Source: Flavobacteriales bacterium UBA4422 (GTDB taxonomy: Bacteria; Bacteroidota; Bacteroidia; Flavobacteriales_G; Salibacteraceae). From it: DNA of 64,000 bases. The DNA lies in the NCBI GenBank assembly GCA_002389645.1, contig DGQE01000036.1, forward strand, positions 94,580 through 158,579, written 5' to 3'. The notes beneath the pieces were generated by a model. It searched no databases, was not told where the DNA came from, and was given only the letters and a program-made list of their open reading frames with translations. This document shows, one piece after another, positions 18,462 through 27,919 of this stretch (positions are counted from its first letter, which is position 1; each line of letters begins with the position of its first letter). The position numbers were made by a program, and so were the translations under genes.

Positions 18462-21224
18462 ATGTTTAAGAAGCTACTTACAGTTTTTGCTGTCTTTTTC
18501 GTCCTTATAATTGGCTCTGCCATTGTTCTTCCTGTTTTATTCAAAGACGATATAATAGCGTTAGTAAAGGAAGAGGCGAATAACAACCTCAACGCCAAAT
18601 TAGATTTTGGAGATATCGGTTTGAGCTTGTTTGGAAACTTCCCCGATTTTACCTTGACAATTGAAGATATCAAGGTGACAGGCAATGATCCTTTTAATGG
18701 TGTTGCGCTGGCGGATATTGGTGAGGTTAAATTAAGCCTTGACTTGATGAGTGTGATTAATGGCGAAAAGATTCAAATTAATACCGTTGGATTAGTTAAG
18801 CCTAACCTTCATGTTATTGTTTTAGCTGATGGTCGAGCTAACTATGATATAACAAAAGCTTCTAACACAGAAGAAGTATCAGAAGAAGCAAAACCTGATT
18901 CTGAAGCGAGCTTTAGGATTGGTTTGAAAAGTTATTACATAGAAAATGCAAACATCATCTATGATGACAGGCAAGGAGGTATGTATGCTGATTTAAAAAA
19001 CTTTACACATCGTGGTTCTGGAGACTTTACTCAAGATGATTTCTTGCTTTCTACCACGACTGATGCAGATGCCATTACTTACAAAATGGATGGAGTGTCT
19101 TATTTGAACAGAACAAAACTAGATATGACGTTTGATCTAAACATGAACTTACCGAATATGAAGTTTGTGTTTGACGAAAACTATGTGAAGCTGAATGCAC
19201 TTCATCTCGGGTTTGATGGAATGGTAGCTATGCCGTCTGAAGAAGGAGATCCGATGGACTTTGATATTAGCTTCGAAACGAAAGAAACTACCTTCAAAAG
19301 TTTGCTTTCCTTGGTTCCTGCAGTTTTCCTAACTGATTTTGAAGATGTAGAAACAGATGGCAACTTGGCACTTTCCGGACTCGTAAAAGGAAGAATGATC
19401 GGGGATCAACTTCCGGCTTTTGCATTGGATTTAAATGTAAATGAAGCAAGGTTCCAATACCCAGATCTACCCAAATCTGCAGAAGCAATTAATATTGACT
19501 TGCACGTGAAGAACCCTGGCGGGTCAGAAGACAATACGATTGTAGACATCAACAAATTCCATGTTGAGTTGGCCAGTAATCCCATCGATATTGTCTTACA
19601 CATGAAAACACCAATCTCGGACCCATACATTGATGCAACCATTAAGGCTGATTTGGATATGGCTTCTTTGGCAGATGTTATTCCTCTAGAGGATGGTCAA
19701 AGTTTGAGCGGTAAGGTATTCTCAAATATTGTCTTAAAAGGAAATCAGAGCGCTATAGATCAAGAACGTTACCAAGATTTTGAAGCCGGTGGTCAGTTGG
19801 TGTTAGAAGCGTTTGATTACAAAGACCCGACATTGCCTTATGCTACGGTCATTAAAGTGTGTTCGTTGAACTTTTCTCCTCAATTTGCAGAACTTACCGC
19901 ATTTGACATGAATGTTGGTCAAAGTGATATCTCTTTGACGGGACGCATTGATAATATCGTTGAGTGGTATGTTGCAGATGCACCAATGTCCGGAACATTC
20001 AATTTTAGTTCCAATAAAATGGACCTCAACGAGTTTATGTCCGAAGAGGAGGCTGAGTCAATAGATGAGCCCACTGAAGAAGAGGCTTCTGGTGTAGTTG
20101 AAGTTCCTGCAGGCTATGATTTTGTGTTGAATACATCGATAAAGAAGCTTATTTACGAAAACCTAACTATATCCGATGTTCGCGGGTCAATCATATTGAG
20201 AGATCAGAAAATAAATATGAAGCAATTAGCAATGAATTTGCTCGATGGTTCTATGACGATGAATGGTTTTTATGAAACGAATAATCCGACTGAACCGGGC
20301 TTCGATTTTAATATGGATATCATCGGTTTGGATATTCCTCAGACTTATGAGTACTTAGAAATGGTGCAGCAAATGGCGCCCATAATGGAAAGTGCTACGG
20401 GAAGGTTTTCGACCAACGTGCGTATGGCTGGAAAAATGGATCAGAATATGGATCCTAAATACAATACACTTGACGGAGGAGGAATGTTAACCACAAGAAA
20501 TGTGACTCTTTCTTCGCCTAAATCATTGACTAAAATTGCTGAAGCTATCAAGTATGATGGTGTGAAATCAATGACTTTGGATAACACAAAAGTGAAGTAC
20601 TATTTTGAAGATGGGCGCATCCGTGTCGATCCAACCACGTTTGTTGTTGGAAAGGAAATTCCGAGTATTTTCAGTGGAAGTCATGGATTTGACTTGACCA
20701 TGGACTATGTAATGAATTTGGATATTCCTTCGCGATTGATGGGAGGCGCAGCTACTCAAGTTGTTAGTGGTTTAATGTCGCAGGCCAATAAGGCCTTAGG
20801 AACAAATGCATCAGTTCCTGAACGAATTAAAATGGATGTAGATATTAAAGGAACTACTGAAGATCCTAAGATTACGCCAAGGCTCGCTGGTACTTCTGGT
20901 GGATCCAATCCTGTTGACGACCTGAAAGGTCAAGCAATGGATGAACTGAACAAGAAAAAGGATGAATTAGAAAACCAGGCTAGGGAAGAAGCGGATAAGC
21001 TTAAAGCACAGGCTGAAGCTAAGGCAAAAGCAGAAATAGATAAAGCAAAGGCAGATGCAAATGCCGCTAAGGCAAAAGCCGAAGCCGAAGCACGAAAGAA
21101 AGCCGCTGAGGCAGAAGCAGCAGCGAAGAAAAAAGCTGAAGAAGCTAAAAAGAAAGCCGAAGCCGAAGCAAAGAAAAAGGCCGAAGAAGAGGCGAAGAAG
21201 AACTTAAATAAGCTTTTTAAGTAG
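18462..21224 (+). CDS. AsmA-family outer membrane biogenesis protein with TolA-like C-terminal tail
   Basis: 920 residues from the ATG. An N-terminal membrane anchor (LLTVFAVFFVLIIGSAIVL) is followed by the AsmA N-terminal segment (LDFGDIGLSLFGNFPDFTLT) and a long beta-rich region with repeated TLDGxx-like strands, then an AsmA C-terminal-type domain (LDGGGMLTTRNVTL, IRVDPTTFVVG). AsmA-like proteins are bridge-type lipid carriers between inner and outer membranes. The last ~95 residues are almost only Ala, Lys and Glu in heptads (KAKAEAEARKKAAEAEAA), a predicted long single helix or coiled coil that is not part of the standard family. The stop overlaps lipB by 8 bp. Confidence 0.88.
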   Translation: MFKKLLTVFAVFFVLIIGSAIVLPVLFKDDIIALVKEEANNNLNAKLDFGDIGLSLFGNFPDFTLTIEDIKVTGNDPFNGVALADIGEVKLSLDLMSVINGEKIQINTVGLVKPNLHVIVLADGRANYDITKASNTEEVSEEAKPDSEASFRIGLKSYYIENANIIYDDRQGGMYADLKNFTHRGSGDFTQDDFLLSTTTDADAITYKMDGVSYLNRTKLDMTFDLNMNLPNMKFVFDENYVKLNALHLGFDGMVAMPSEEGDPMDFDISFETKETTFKSLLSLVPAVFLTDFEDVETDGNLALSGLVKGRMIGDQLPAFALDLNVNEARFQYPDLPKSAEAINIDLHVKNPGGSEDNTIVDINKFHVELASNPIDIVLHMKTPISDPYIDATIKADLDMASLADVIPLEDGQSLSGKVFSNIVLKGNQSAIDQERYQDFEAGGQLVLEAFDYKDPTLPYATVIKVCSLNFSPQFAELTAFDMNVGQSDISLTGRIDNIVEWYVADAPMSGTFNFSSNKMDLNEFMSEEEAESIDEPTEEEASGVVEVPAGYDFVLNTSIKKLIYENLTISDVRGSIILRDQKINMKQLAMNLLDGSMTMNGFYETNNPTEPGFDFNMDIIGLDIPQTYEYLEMVQQMAPIMESATGRFSTNVRMAGKMDQNMDPKYNTLDGGGMLTTRNVTLSSPKSLTKIAEAIKYDGVKSMTLDNTKVKYYFEDGRIRVDPTTFVVGKEIPSIFSGSHGFDLTMDYVMNLDIPSRLMGGAATQVVSGLMSQANKALGTNASVPERIKMDVDIKGTTEDPKITPRLAGTSGGSNPVDDLKGQAMDELNKKKDELENQAREEADKLKAQAEAKAKAEIDKAKADANAAKAKAEAEARKKAAEAEAAAKKKAEEAKKKAEAEAKKKAEEEAKKNLNKLFK

Positions 21225-21891
21225 TTCGAATAAAGAGGTTCTCGAAACGTTCAACCACCATTGCTTTGATCATGTCAAAGTCTTGGTGGTTTTCTTTTTC
21301 ACGCTCGAGTGATGTCACTCCTTTATCGTCAATGCCGCACGGCACGATATGATCGAAATAAGTAAGGTCTGTGTTAATGTTGAAAGCGAAGCCATGCATA
21401 GTTACATAGCGACTTGCTTTAACCCCAAGCGCACAGATTTTTCGCACGTTCTTTGTTTCCGGCTCTAACCAAACACCACTGGCATCAGAAATTCTGTAAC
21501 CATCTACCCCAAGGCCTTTTATGGTATCAATAATGGCTTGCTCAATACTCCATATATATTTCGCTATTCCCATTTCGAAGTGCTCAAGATCAAAAATTGG
21601 GTACCCAACCAGCTGGCCTGGGCCATGGTAAGTGATATCTCCACCGCGTGAAGTTTTATAAAACTCTGCACCAACGTCTTCTGGTGTTCTTTTTAAATTA
21701 CTCAAGTCACCTGACTTGCCTAATGTGTATACTGGGGTGTGCTCAACCAAGATCAAAGTGTTTAGGTTGTGTGATTCACCTTTTTTCTTGCAGTCTAAGA
21801 TTTGTTGAAATAGGTCTTCTTGCACTTCAAGAGCTTTTGCGTAGCTCATCTTACCGAGATCACGAACGTTGAAAGATTGGTTAGTATTCAT
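21217..21891 (-). CDS. lipB: Octanoyl-[acyl carrier protein]:protein N-octanoyltransferase
   Basis: 224 residues from the ATG at 21891 (a TTG at 21906 would add five residues). LipB moves octanoate from ACP to lipoyl domains of 2-oxoacid dehydrogenases and glycine cleavage H protein. Family motifs are intact: RGGDITYHGPGQ, the catalytic Lys in ALGVKASRYVTMHGFAFN and the catalytic Cys in IVPCGIDDKGVTSL. It lies 15 bp after a lipoprotein gene on the same strand. Its 3' end overlaps the convergent AsmA-like gene by 8 bp. Confidence 0.97.
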   Translation of the reverse strand: MNTNQSFNVRDLGKMSYAKALEVQEDLFQQILDCKKKGESHNLNTLILVEHTPVYTLGKSGDLSNLKRTPEDVGAEFYKTSRGGDITYHGPGQLVGYPIFDLEHFEMGIAKYIWSIEQAIIDTIKGLGVDGYRISDASGVWLEPETKNVRKICALGVKASRYVTMHGFAFNINTDLTYFDHIVPCGIDDKGVTSLEREKENHQDFDMIKAMVVERFENLFIRTT

Positions 21892-21906
21892 TGAGTTTAA
21901 GAGCAA

Positions 21907-22668
21907 TTATTCAGCTGTAAAGGTGTTGTTTGCACTCGCATTAAGCCATCCTTTGCTGCTTATCGAAAAGACAGAGAAGCGATATTGATAATTAGGCTGT
22001 AATTGAGGTCTCGTTTCAGCTTGAAACAAAACGCGCTCTGTAAATCGTATATCATAGAATGAAAAGTCTGATCTCCTTGTTATCAAAGCGAATACTAAAT
22101 CATTAGCAGGATCACTCATTGTCAGAAAGTGAAATTCTGTTGCCGGCACCGAAGACCAATCAAACGACAGATAATCTTGGCTATTGATTTCTCTAATTAT
22201 TCCGTTCAATCTTGAACTACTTCTTGAGGTAACTTTCAATTCAATGGGTATCGATATATGCAGTGAATCTGCATTTTGATAGCTAATGCGAATCACTTTG
22301 TCTTGTAAGGTGTCATTATCAATGAATCGCGTGAAGAAGCCATCTTGCAATAATTCGTAAGTAAAGTCAATTTGAGTGAAAAGGTCTAAGCTATCAGGAA
22401 ATTGGGTTGAGTCAGAAGAGTATATTCTCACACCTACTGCATTATCCGGAATTATTGCATAAATGTGTACCGGGAAACCCGGTGTTTCATTTTCGAAAAA
22501 AGGGCTTTTTCCGGCAAAAGCGAAAAGGTCATCAGCAATCTTGTCTTCAGCGTAAGTTGCCAAGTAGTTTTTAAGGTTTGCTTTTGGCAAATTATTCCCG
22601 TTCAATTCAAGATCCTTTTCACACCCGAATAGCAACATTGAAAACGTTATGAAAAGGAATAATCTCAT
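21907..22668 (-). CDS. Lipoprotein partner of the TonB-dependent receptor
   Basis: 253 residues with a lipoprotein signal peptide (lipobox MLLFGC, Cys 16). After an Asn-rich start the protein looks beta-rich and may contain a fibronectin-like domain near the C-terminus (YLSFDWSSVPATEFHFLTM ... YQYRFSVFSISSKGW). Its ATG overlaps the receptor stop by one base, so the two are translationally coupled. Lipoproteins encoded directly after TonB receptors often act as surface substrate-binding partners (SusD-like in role); the sequence itself does not resemble SusD. Confidence 0.75.
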   Translation of the reverse strand: MRLFLFITFSMLLFGCEKDLELNGNNLPKANLKNYLATYAEDKIADDLFAFAGKSPFFENETPGFPVHIYAIIPDNAVGVRIYSSDSTQFPDSLDLFTQIDFTYELLQDGFFTRFIDNDTLQDKVIRISYQNADSLHISIPIELKVTSRSSSRLNGIIREINSQDYLSFDWSSVPATEFHFLTMSDPANDLVFALITRRSDFSFYDIRFTERVLFQAETRPQLQPNYQYRFSVFSISSKGWLNASANNTFTAE

Positions 22669-25157
22669 TAGAACTTAACAATAAATTTGAGGTTTAGTCT
22701 TCTATTTGTAAGATAATTTGGAACGCCATATTCGGTGTTGCTTGCGTCCTTTATCCACAAATAAGAAATGGTATTGTTTACAGCCAGTAGGTTGAAAACT
22801 TCTAATGTGACCCATGCCGACTTGATGTGTTTAAATACTGGAGATTTCGCTTCTTTAGCCTCATCCTTTAGTCGTGCAGAAAAACCGATATCAACCCTAC
22901 GATAAGGTGGCATTCTGAATACATCCTGCCAACGTGTATAGCTAGGAGGCCCAGTCGGTAGTCCAGTACCTAGTAATAAACTTAAGTGCGCTTTAATTTG
23001 CTCTAAACCTGACACATAATCTTGAAAAGTCATTGCGAAATTCACGCGCTGATCTGTCGGGCGAGCAATGTATCCGGGATAGATAGTTGTTGTATCAAGC
23101 ACGGTTCCAATGGGCTTTAGACTTTTAAAGGTGGTGTCATCAAACTGGACAGTGTACTCATCGTATTGATCATCCAAGATGTCTTCTTTTGTTTCCATAA
23201 TGGAAAGACTGATCCAGGACTCTACACCTTTCACAAATTCACCATTCAGTTTTAAATCTACTCCTTGTGCATATCCCACAGCATTGTTGGTGGCGTAGTA
23301 ACGAATCCTTACATTATCTAATTCGTAAGGAATTATCTCTGAAAGTTCTTTGTAATAGGCTTCACCTACAAATTTGAACGGCCTATTGAATAATGTGAAA
23401 TTATAATCAGCACCAAGTACGTAGTGAATTGATTTTTGAGCTCTTATGGCTGGATTTATACTTCCATTAAGGTCGCGCATTTCTCTATAGAATGCAGGCT
23501 GATGATAGTATCCCCAGCTAGCACGAAAAACCCAATCATTACTCCAGTTCGGAGTAAAGGCGGCTAAAAACCTTGGGCTGAATGTAGTTTGCTCGTTAAA
23601 GTCCCAATAATGAAAACGAGCTCCTGAACTAAAGAAAAGTTCGTGTTGACCTAAGTCGAAATTCCAGTCACGCTGAAGGTATCCCATCACACGATTAGTA
23701 GCAATTCGATTATCTGAATTTATCGTTTCGAAAAGATTTACATCAGTGCCTGTATAAGGCACTGAAAATCCAACAGAGTCAACAGACCGCCATTCATTTA
23801 ATTGATCTATGATGTCATCTCTTCTGTATTTCAGGCCCCACAGCCATTTATGTTTATTCTGTGTGTATTCACCTTGTAGCTCTACTGAAGCCACTAAGGC
23901 ATCCAAATAGTTTCTTGCGTGGTTTAGGTATGAGCCTGTGCCTATAGTGAATGCTTCATCTCCGAAAGACTCAGAACCCAAATCTGTTTCCAACTCAGAT
24001 AGGCTATAAGCTGCTTCAATATCAAACGTTTCTTCTTCTAAAGTTCTAAAAGCCGATACAATTAGGCGTGTATTAAAATTATATCGGGGCGTCCATTTTA
24101 ATGCAATTGCTCCGAATGCCGTTTCATACTGATCTACTTCTTGTCCTGTGAAAAATACATTTAGACCGACAGCAGAACTCACCGTTCCGAAGGATGCCTC
24201 TCGACTTCTTGGAGCAAATTGATAACGATTTTGCGAGTAGTTACCGAGAAAAGATACTTCCCAATCTGAATTAAAGGCGTACGTCATGTAAGTCTGGTAG
24301 TCAATAAAACGAGGTCTGTAAGAACCGTCCGTATCCAAGCTACCCAATAGGTATTGGTTAGAAAAATAGCGCAAACCATGAATTTGAGTGAAGCGCTTAT
24401 TATCACTAGCATTTTGTATATGAACATTGCCTCCGAGTAAGCTAGCAGAAACTGAACCTGCAAATTTTTCTGGCTTTTTATAAGTGATGTCTAATACACT
24501 TGAAAGTTTATCTCCGTATTTAGACTCAAACCCTCCAGATGAGAAACTTATCCCAGATACCAAGTCACTATTGATGAAACTTAATCCTTCTTGCTGACCA
24601 CTTCGAATTAGAAAAGGTCGGTAAACTTGAATTCCATTGACGTAAACTAAGTTTTCGTCAAAGTTTCCTCCACGAACAGAATACTGTGAACTTAGCTCGT
24701 TATTAGTGCTTACTCCTAAGGCTTGAGCGGGCAGCAAAGACTCCACGCTGCCTGTTACTGATGGGTTGAATTTTGACATTCCGGCCTCGATTTTACGCAT
24801 AGGCTTTTCTCTGTCTCTTTCCTCTGAAATAGTGAAAGTTTTGATGTTGGTGGCTTTGTCTTTAGCTGTAATATTTAATCGGATAGTTTCTCCAAGCTTA
24901 GCATTTATAAAAGTGCTGTACTCCTCAAAGCTAATGTGTCTTACGATCACCTTAAGCTCCTGATTAGCGGGAATATTAAACTTAAATGATCCATCTTGTT
25001 CTGTGGTTGAGCCATAGGTAGTTCCAGGCACACCAACTGTTGCAGCATCAATAGGATTGCCGTAGCTGTCTTTAACAACACCCTGCACGGTAGCGTTCTG
25101 AGCAGCCAATGTGAAAACACAGAATATGAAAACGATGCTATGTATAAAGCGAATCAA
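22668..25157 (-). CDS. TonB-dependent outer membrane receptor with carboxypeptidase-regulatory-like domain
   Basis: 829 residues, TTG start, with signal peptide (IVFIFCVFTLAAQ). Residues about 20-105 form a carboxypeptidase-D regulatory-like beta sandwich (VQGVVKDSYGNPIDAATV). Next is the plug domain (MSKFNPSVTGSVESLLPAQ, YSVRGGNFDENLVYVNGIQV), and then a 22-strand-type barrel ending NRRLNLKFIVKF with a terminal Phe. Such receptors import large nutrients or siderophores using TonB energy. The plug has no visible SusC signature, so the substrate is open. It sits between the regulatory-like protein and the lipoprotein in one operon. Confidence 0.93.
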   Translation of the reverse strand: MIRFIHSIVFIFCVFTLAAQNATVQGVVKDSYGNPIDAATVGVPGTTYGSTTEQDGSFKFNIPANQELKVIVRHISFEEYSTFINAKLGETIRLNITAKDKATNIKTFTISEERDREKPMRKIEAGMSKFNPSVTGSVESLLPAQALGVSTNNELSSQYSVRGGNFDENLVYVNGIQVYRPFLIRSGQQEGLSFINSDLVSGISFSSGGFESKYGDKLSSVLDITYKKPEKFAGSVSASLLGGNVHIQNASDNKRFTQIHGLRYFSNQYLLGSLDTDGSYRPRFIDYQTYMTYAFNSDWEVSFLGNYSQNRYQFAPRSREASFGTVSSAVGLNVFFTGQEVDQYETAFGAIALKWTPRYNFNTRLIVSAFRTLEEETFDIEAAYSLSELETDLGSESFGDEAFTIGTGSYLNHARNYLDALVASVELQGEYTQNKHKWLWGLKYRRDDIIDQLNEWRSVDSVGFSVPYTGTDVNLFETINSDNRIATNRVMGYLQRDWNFDLGQHELFFSSGARFHYWDFNEQTTFSPRFLAAFTPNWSNDWVFRASWGYYHQPAFYREMRDLNGSINPAIRAQKSIHYVLGADYNFTLFNRPFKFVGEAYYKELSEIIPYELDNVRIRYYATNNAVGYAQGVDLKLNGEFVKGVESWISLSIMETKEDILDDQYDEYTVQFDDTTFKSLKPIGTVLDTTTIYPGYIARPTDQRVNFAMTFQDYVSGLEQIKAHLSLLLGTGLPTGPPSYTRWQDVFRMPPYRRVDIGFSARLKDEAKEAKSPVFKHIKSAWVTLEVFNLLAVNNTISYLWIKDASNTEYGVPNYLTNRRLNLKFIVKF

Positions 25158-25174
25158 CTGAGCTTGTGGCTTTT

Positions 25175-25807
25175 CTATTTGTTTGACTTAAAGTCTCCGT
25201 TTTTCCAAGCTTGAATAAATTGCGCCCAAGCTAATGGGTTCATCAAGCTGATTTGAGGTAATGAGCCTATATTGTAAAGTCTAGAATATTCTTTTTGAAC
25301 TACGTAATTGTAATTTGCTTTCGCACTCATTGGAACACCTTGAATCGCGAGGCGAACATCTTCTCTAGTAAGATTTTCAAAGGCTCGATCATAATCGTCA
25401 GTAGGTGCGTCTAAGGTGAGAAAAGCTTGTTTGAATTGCTCTTTACTCGGCCAAGGATAAACGATTTGCTGACTTAAAACCACGGTGTCTTTTTGCAAAA
25501 GTTCAATAATTGAGTATCGATTACTATTTAAGGTATCCGGTACTAAAAAATCATTGGTTCGATATCCAACACTTGAGAATTGGATGGTATTATTTTCGCG
25601 CACTACTAACGAGAAAAAACCATAATAATCGCAAATCGTTCCTCTATTTGATCCTTTGATTATTACGCTTGTAAAAGGCACTGGGGTCAGGCTATCACCC
25701 GATACGACAATTCCTGAGAGTTGTAAAAGGTTCTCGCTTTTCTCTTCTTGCGCTGAGCAATAGAAGACTGTGAAAACCAAGAGAAAACTTACTAAAAGCT
25801 GCTTCAT
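25175..25807 (-). CDS. Carboxypeptidase-regulatory-like domain protein
   Basis: 210 residues with signal peptide (SFLLVFTVFYCSAQ). Residues about 28-115 match the CarboxypepD_reg-like beta domain (LSGIVVSGDSLTPVPFTSVII, NRGTICDYYGFFSLVV, IQFSSVGYRTNDF). The C-terminal half (LTREDVRLAIQGVPMSAKAN and on) is helical and not recognised. Its ATG overlaps the stop of the M23 gene (ATGA), so it is coupled to it, and it precedes the TonB receptor by 17 bp. Confidence 0.82.
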   Translation of the reverse strand: MKQLLVSFLLVFTVFYCSAQEEKSENLLQLSGIVVSGDSLTPVPFTSVIIKGSNRGTICDYYGFFSLVVRENNTIQFSSVGYRTNDFLVPDTLNSNRYSIIELLQKDTVVLSQQIVYPWPSKEQFKQAFLTLDAPTDDYDRAFENLTREDVRLAIQGVPMSAKANYNYVVQKEYSRLYNIGSLPQISLMNPLAWAQFIQAWKNGDFKSNK

Positions 25808-27489
25808 TGTCTATAAAATCTTCCATCAAAGGTGGCAACATTTCCTGCTCCATCGGTTACATTTAGCTTGAAATCTTGCACATCATCAGATTTGTTGATC
25901 TCCTTAACGTCAATTGAGAGCATTTCTTGTTTCGGTTCGTATTCCATCAATACCCATTTGCCATTGATAAATGCTGAGTAACTCTGAATACCGCTAAAGT
26001 TGTCATTCACTTTAAACTTGATTTTTCCTGAAGACCACGTTTTATTGTTAGAAAAGTTGATTGATGTGATCCTAGGCTCTTGATCATCTATGTAAAGAGA
26101 GAATCTTCCGAATGATCGGCTTTCTGCGCTTAAGGTGTTTTCGTTGATAGATGTGCTTAATGATCTTATTGGGCGACCGCTTTCAGTAAACTGTGCAATC
26201 ACCGTCCCCTTTTTGATAGATGTTGGTTCTGCTGTGATCGATATTACGAAGGGTTCTTGAACCGGAATTTCTTGTTCCAAAATTGAAATGACCGGGAACC
26301 CACCAAGCATCGATTCCTCAATCTCAACTAGGGTGTTTTCATACACTGTGCCAGCAGGTAAATAGACGTGTGTGTGTTCACTTTCGTAGATATAAGGGAT
26401 GTTCCATTTGATTTGCTCTGCTTCTGCGGACATCTTGTCTCCAGGTAATACATTCACTTTGAAAGATACATGTTCTTCATTTCCAGCTACATCTTCTGCA
26501 ATTACGATTATTTCGTGCATTCCCGCATTAAGATTAAGAATACCGTCATCTTGGTATCGGATGTTTTCCAGTTTGTTTCCTGGCAGTCTATATAAACGCA
26601 AAAACCGAGCTTTTGAAAAGAAGTAGTATGAATAGTCAATAAGAGCATTTAAATGCCTACTTACATCAAAGGCAATACTATCAGCAGTAAAGGTGGAGAT
26701 TTGACTTCCGTCAACCATAAGTTTCACTTTGTAAATACCGTTTTTGTTGTATGATCCATCTTGAGAATCGTATCCCGAAACTTCAACTCCAAATTGTCCT
26801 CTCACCTCAATTGGCTGGGAAGCTTTAAGATTCCCTCCATCGGCTCTTGCATGCATTGATTTTTTAGAATTATTCACTTCGCTAGTGCTGCCAATAGGAG
26901 CGAGGCCTATTGCTTGAAGAATAGGTTTTTTACTATCTGATACAGGGAAATTAAACAAAAGAGGGTTTCTCGGGACTTCGCTTTTTGTCTCGCGTACTTC
27001 AAAGTGCAGATGAGGCCCTCCTGACCCTCCGGTGTTTCCAGTAAGAGCAATAACATCTCCAGATGAAACCGGCAAGTCATTTTTACCAGGGTAGATGTCT
27101 ATCTCAAAGCTTTCCTGCTCATATTGATACTTCTTCACATATCTATCTATGCTGTCATTTAAAGACTGAAGGTGAGCATATACGGTTGTGTATCCTTCGG
27201 GATGGTCAATGTAAACTGCCTTTCCATAACCATAAGGTGAAATTTTAACACGAGAAACAAATCCATCTCCTGCAGATAGAACGTTCAATCCTTCTCTGCC
27301 AGCAGTTTTTAAGTCAATACCAGCATGAAAATGATTAGGCCTTAATTCACCGTAGTTTCCAGCCAATGAGGGCTTAATCTCCAATGGGTTTTTGGGAATG
27401 AATTGCTGACTAAAAGACGGAAGGGAATAAATTGAACACACAAAAAATATTCCTAATAAAAGACTGTGTGCTTTGAGTGAGTTGGACAT
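25804..27489 (-). CDS. M23-family peptidoglycan endopeptidase-like protein
   Basis: 561 residues, exported (signal peptide to about residue 28). The LytM/M23 zinc domain lies right after it: His 55 and Asp 59 in HFHAGIDL, His 106 in YAHLQ, and His 160/His 162 in GPHLHFE, so all metal and catalytic residues are present. The remaining ~380 residues form beta-rich, Ig-like domains of unknown role, including a segment IVIAEDVAGNEE. Such proteins cut cross-links of the cell wall or act in envelope processes. First gene of the block that leads into the TonB receptor. Confidence 0.9.
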   Translation of the reverse strand: MSNSLKAHSLLLGIFFVCSIYSLPSFSQQFIPKNPLEIKPSLAGNYGELRPNHFHAGIDLKTAGREGLNVLSAGDGFVSRVKISPYGYGKAVYIDHPEGYTTVYAHLQSLNDSIDRYVKKYQYEQESFEIDIYPGKNDLPVSSGDVIALTGNTGGSGGPHLHFEVRETKSEVPRNPLLFNFPVSDSKKPILQAIGLAPIGSTSEVNNSKKSMHARADGGNLKASQPIEVRGQFGVEVSGYDSQDGSYNKNGIYKVKLMVDGSQISTFTADSIAFDVSRHLNALIDYSYYFFSKARFLRLYRLPGNKLENIRYQDDGILNLNAGMHEIIVIAEDVAGNEEHVSFKVNVLPGDKMSAEAEQIKWNIPYIYESEHTHVYLPAGTVYENTLVEIEESMLGGFPVISILEQEIPVQEPFVISITAEPTSIKKGTVIAQFTESGRPIRSLSTSINENTLSAESRSFGRFSLYIDDQEPRITSINFSNNKTWSSGKIKFKVNDNFSGIQSYSAFINGKWVLMEYEPKQEMLSIDVKEINKSDDVQDFKLNVTDGAGNVATFDGRFYRQ

Positions 27490-27582
27490 GCGTGCGAATG
27501 TAAAAGATGAAAAGGGCAGAAGTGCCTAAAGAAATTTTCTCTTTTGAACAATGCTTTCATAAATTTTACGAATCTTTGATGA

Positions 27583-27600
27583 TCTGTTACGTGTAACAGA
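27583..27600. promoter_or_regulatory. 18-bp inverted repeat upstream of the zapB-like gene
   Basis: TCTGTTAC-GT-GTAACAGA, 8-bp perfect arms, 17 bp before the start of the coiled-coil gene and in the region shared with the divergent M23 gene. Probably a binding site for a dimeric regulator; the protein is unknown. Confidence 0.45.
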
Positions 27601-27617
27601 CTCTTTGGAGTAAATCA

Positions 27618-27914
27618 TTGAATGTGAAAGATTTAAGTTCTTCTATTGAAAGCCTTGGTAAAAAAGCCGATGGCTTGATAAAATCTCATTCCGATAGAGC
27701 AGAGCGCATTGCTCAGCTGGAAGCGGATAAGAAAAAATTGGGAAGTAAGATAGAAGACTTAAATCAAGAACTTGAAAAATTACGAGAAGAGAACAAAGTA
27801 CTGAGAATGGCTTCGGCAATAAAAGGAGATGAAGATCGTGTGTCAGAGTCGAAGCGCAGAATCAGCCAACTTGTGCGGGAAATTGACAAATGCATTGCAT
27901 TGTTGAATGACTAG
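27618..27914 (+). CDS. Short coiled-coil protein, ZapB-like
   Basis: 98 residues, nearly all coiled coil (RIAQLEADKKKLGSKIEDL, LEKLREENKVLRMA), with a helical C-terminus. No ATG is available in frame; translation probably starts at the TTG at 27618 or the GTG at 27624. It lies 5 bp upstream of zapA, and small coiled-coil genes in this position are generally taken as ZapB-like or ZapA-partner division proteins. The assignment rests on context and shape, not on sequence identity. Confidence 0.65.
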   Translation: MNVKDLSSSIESLGKKADGLIKSHSDRAERIAQLEADKKKLGSKIEDLNQELEKLREENKVLRMASAIKGDEDRVSESKRRISQLVREIDKCIALLND

Positions 27915-27919
27915 ATCAA

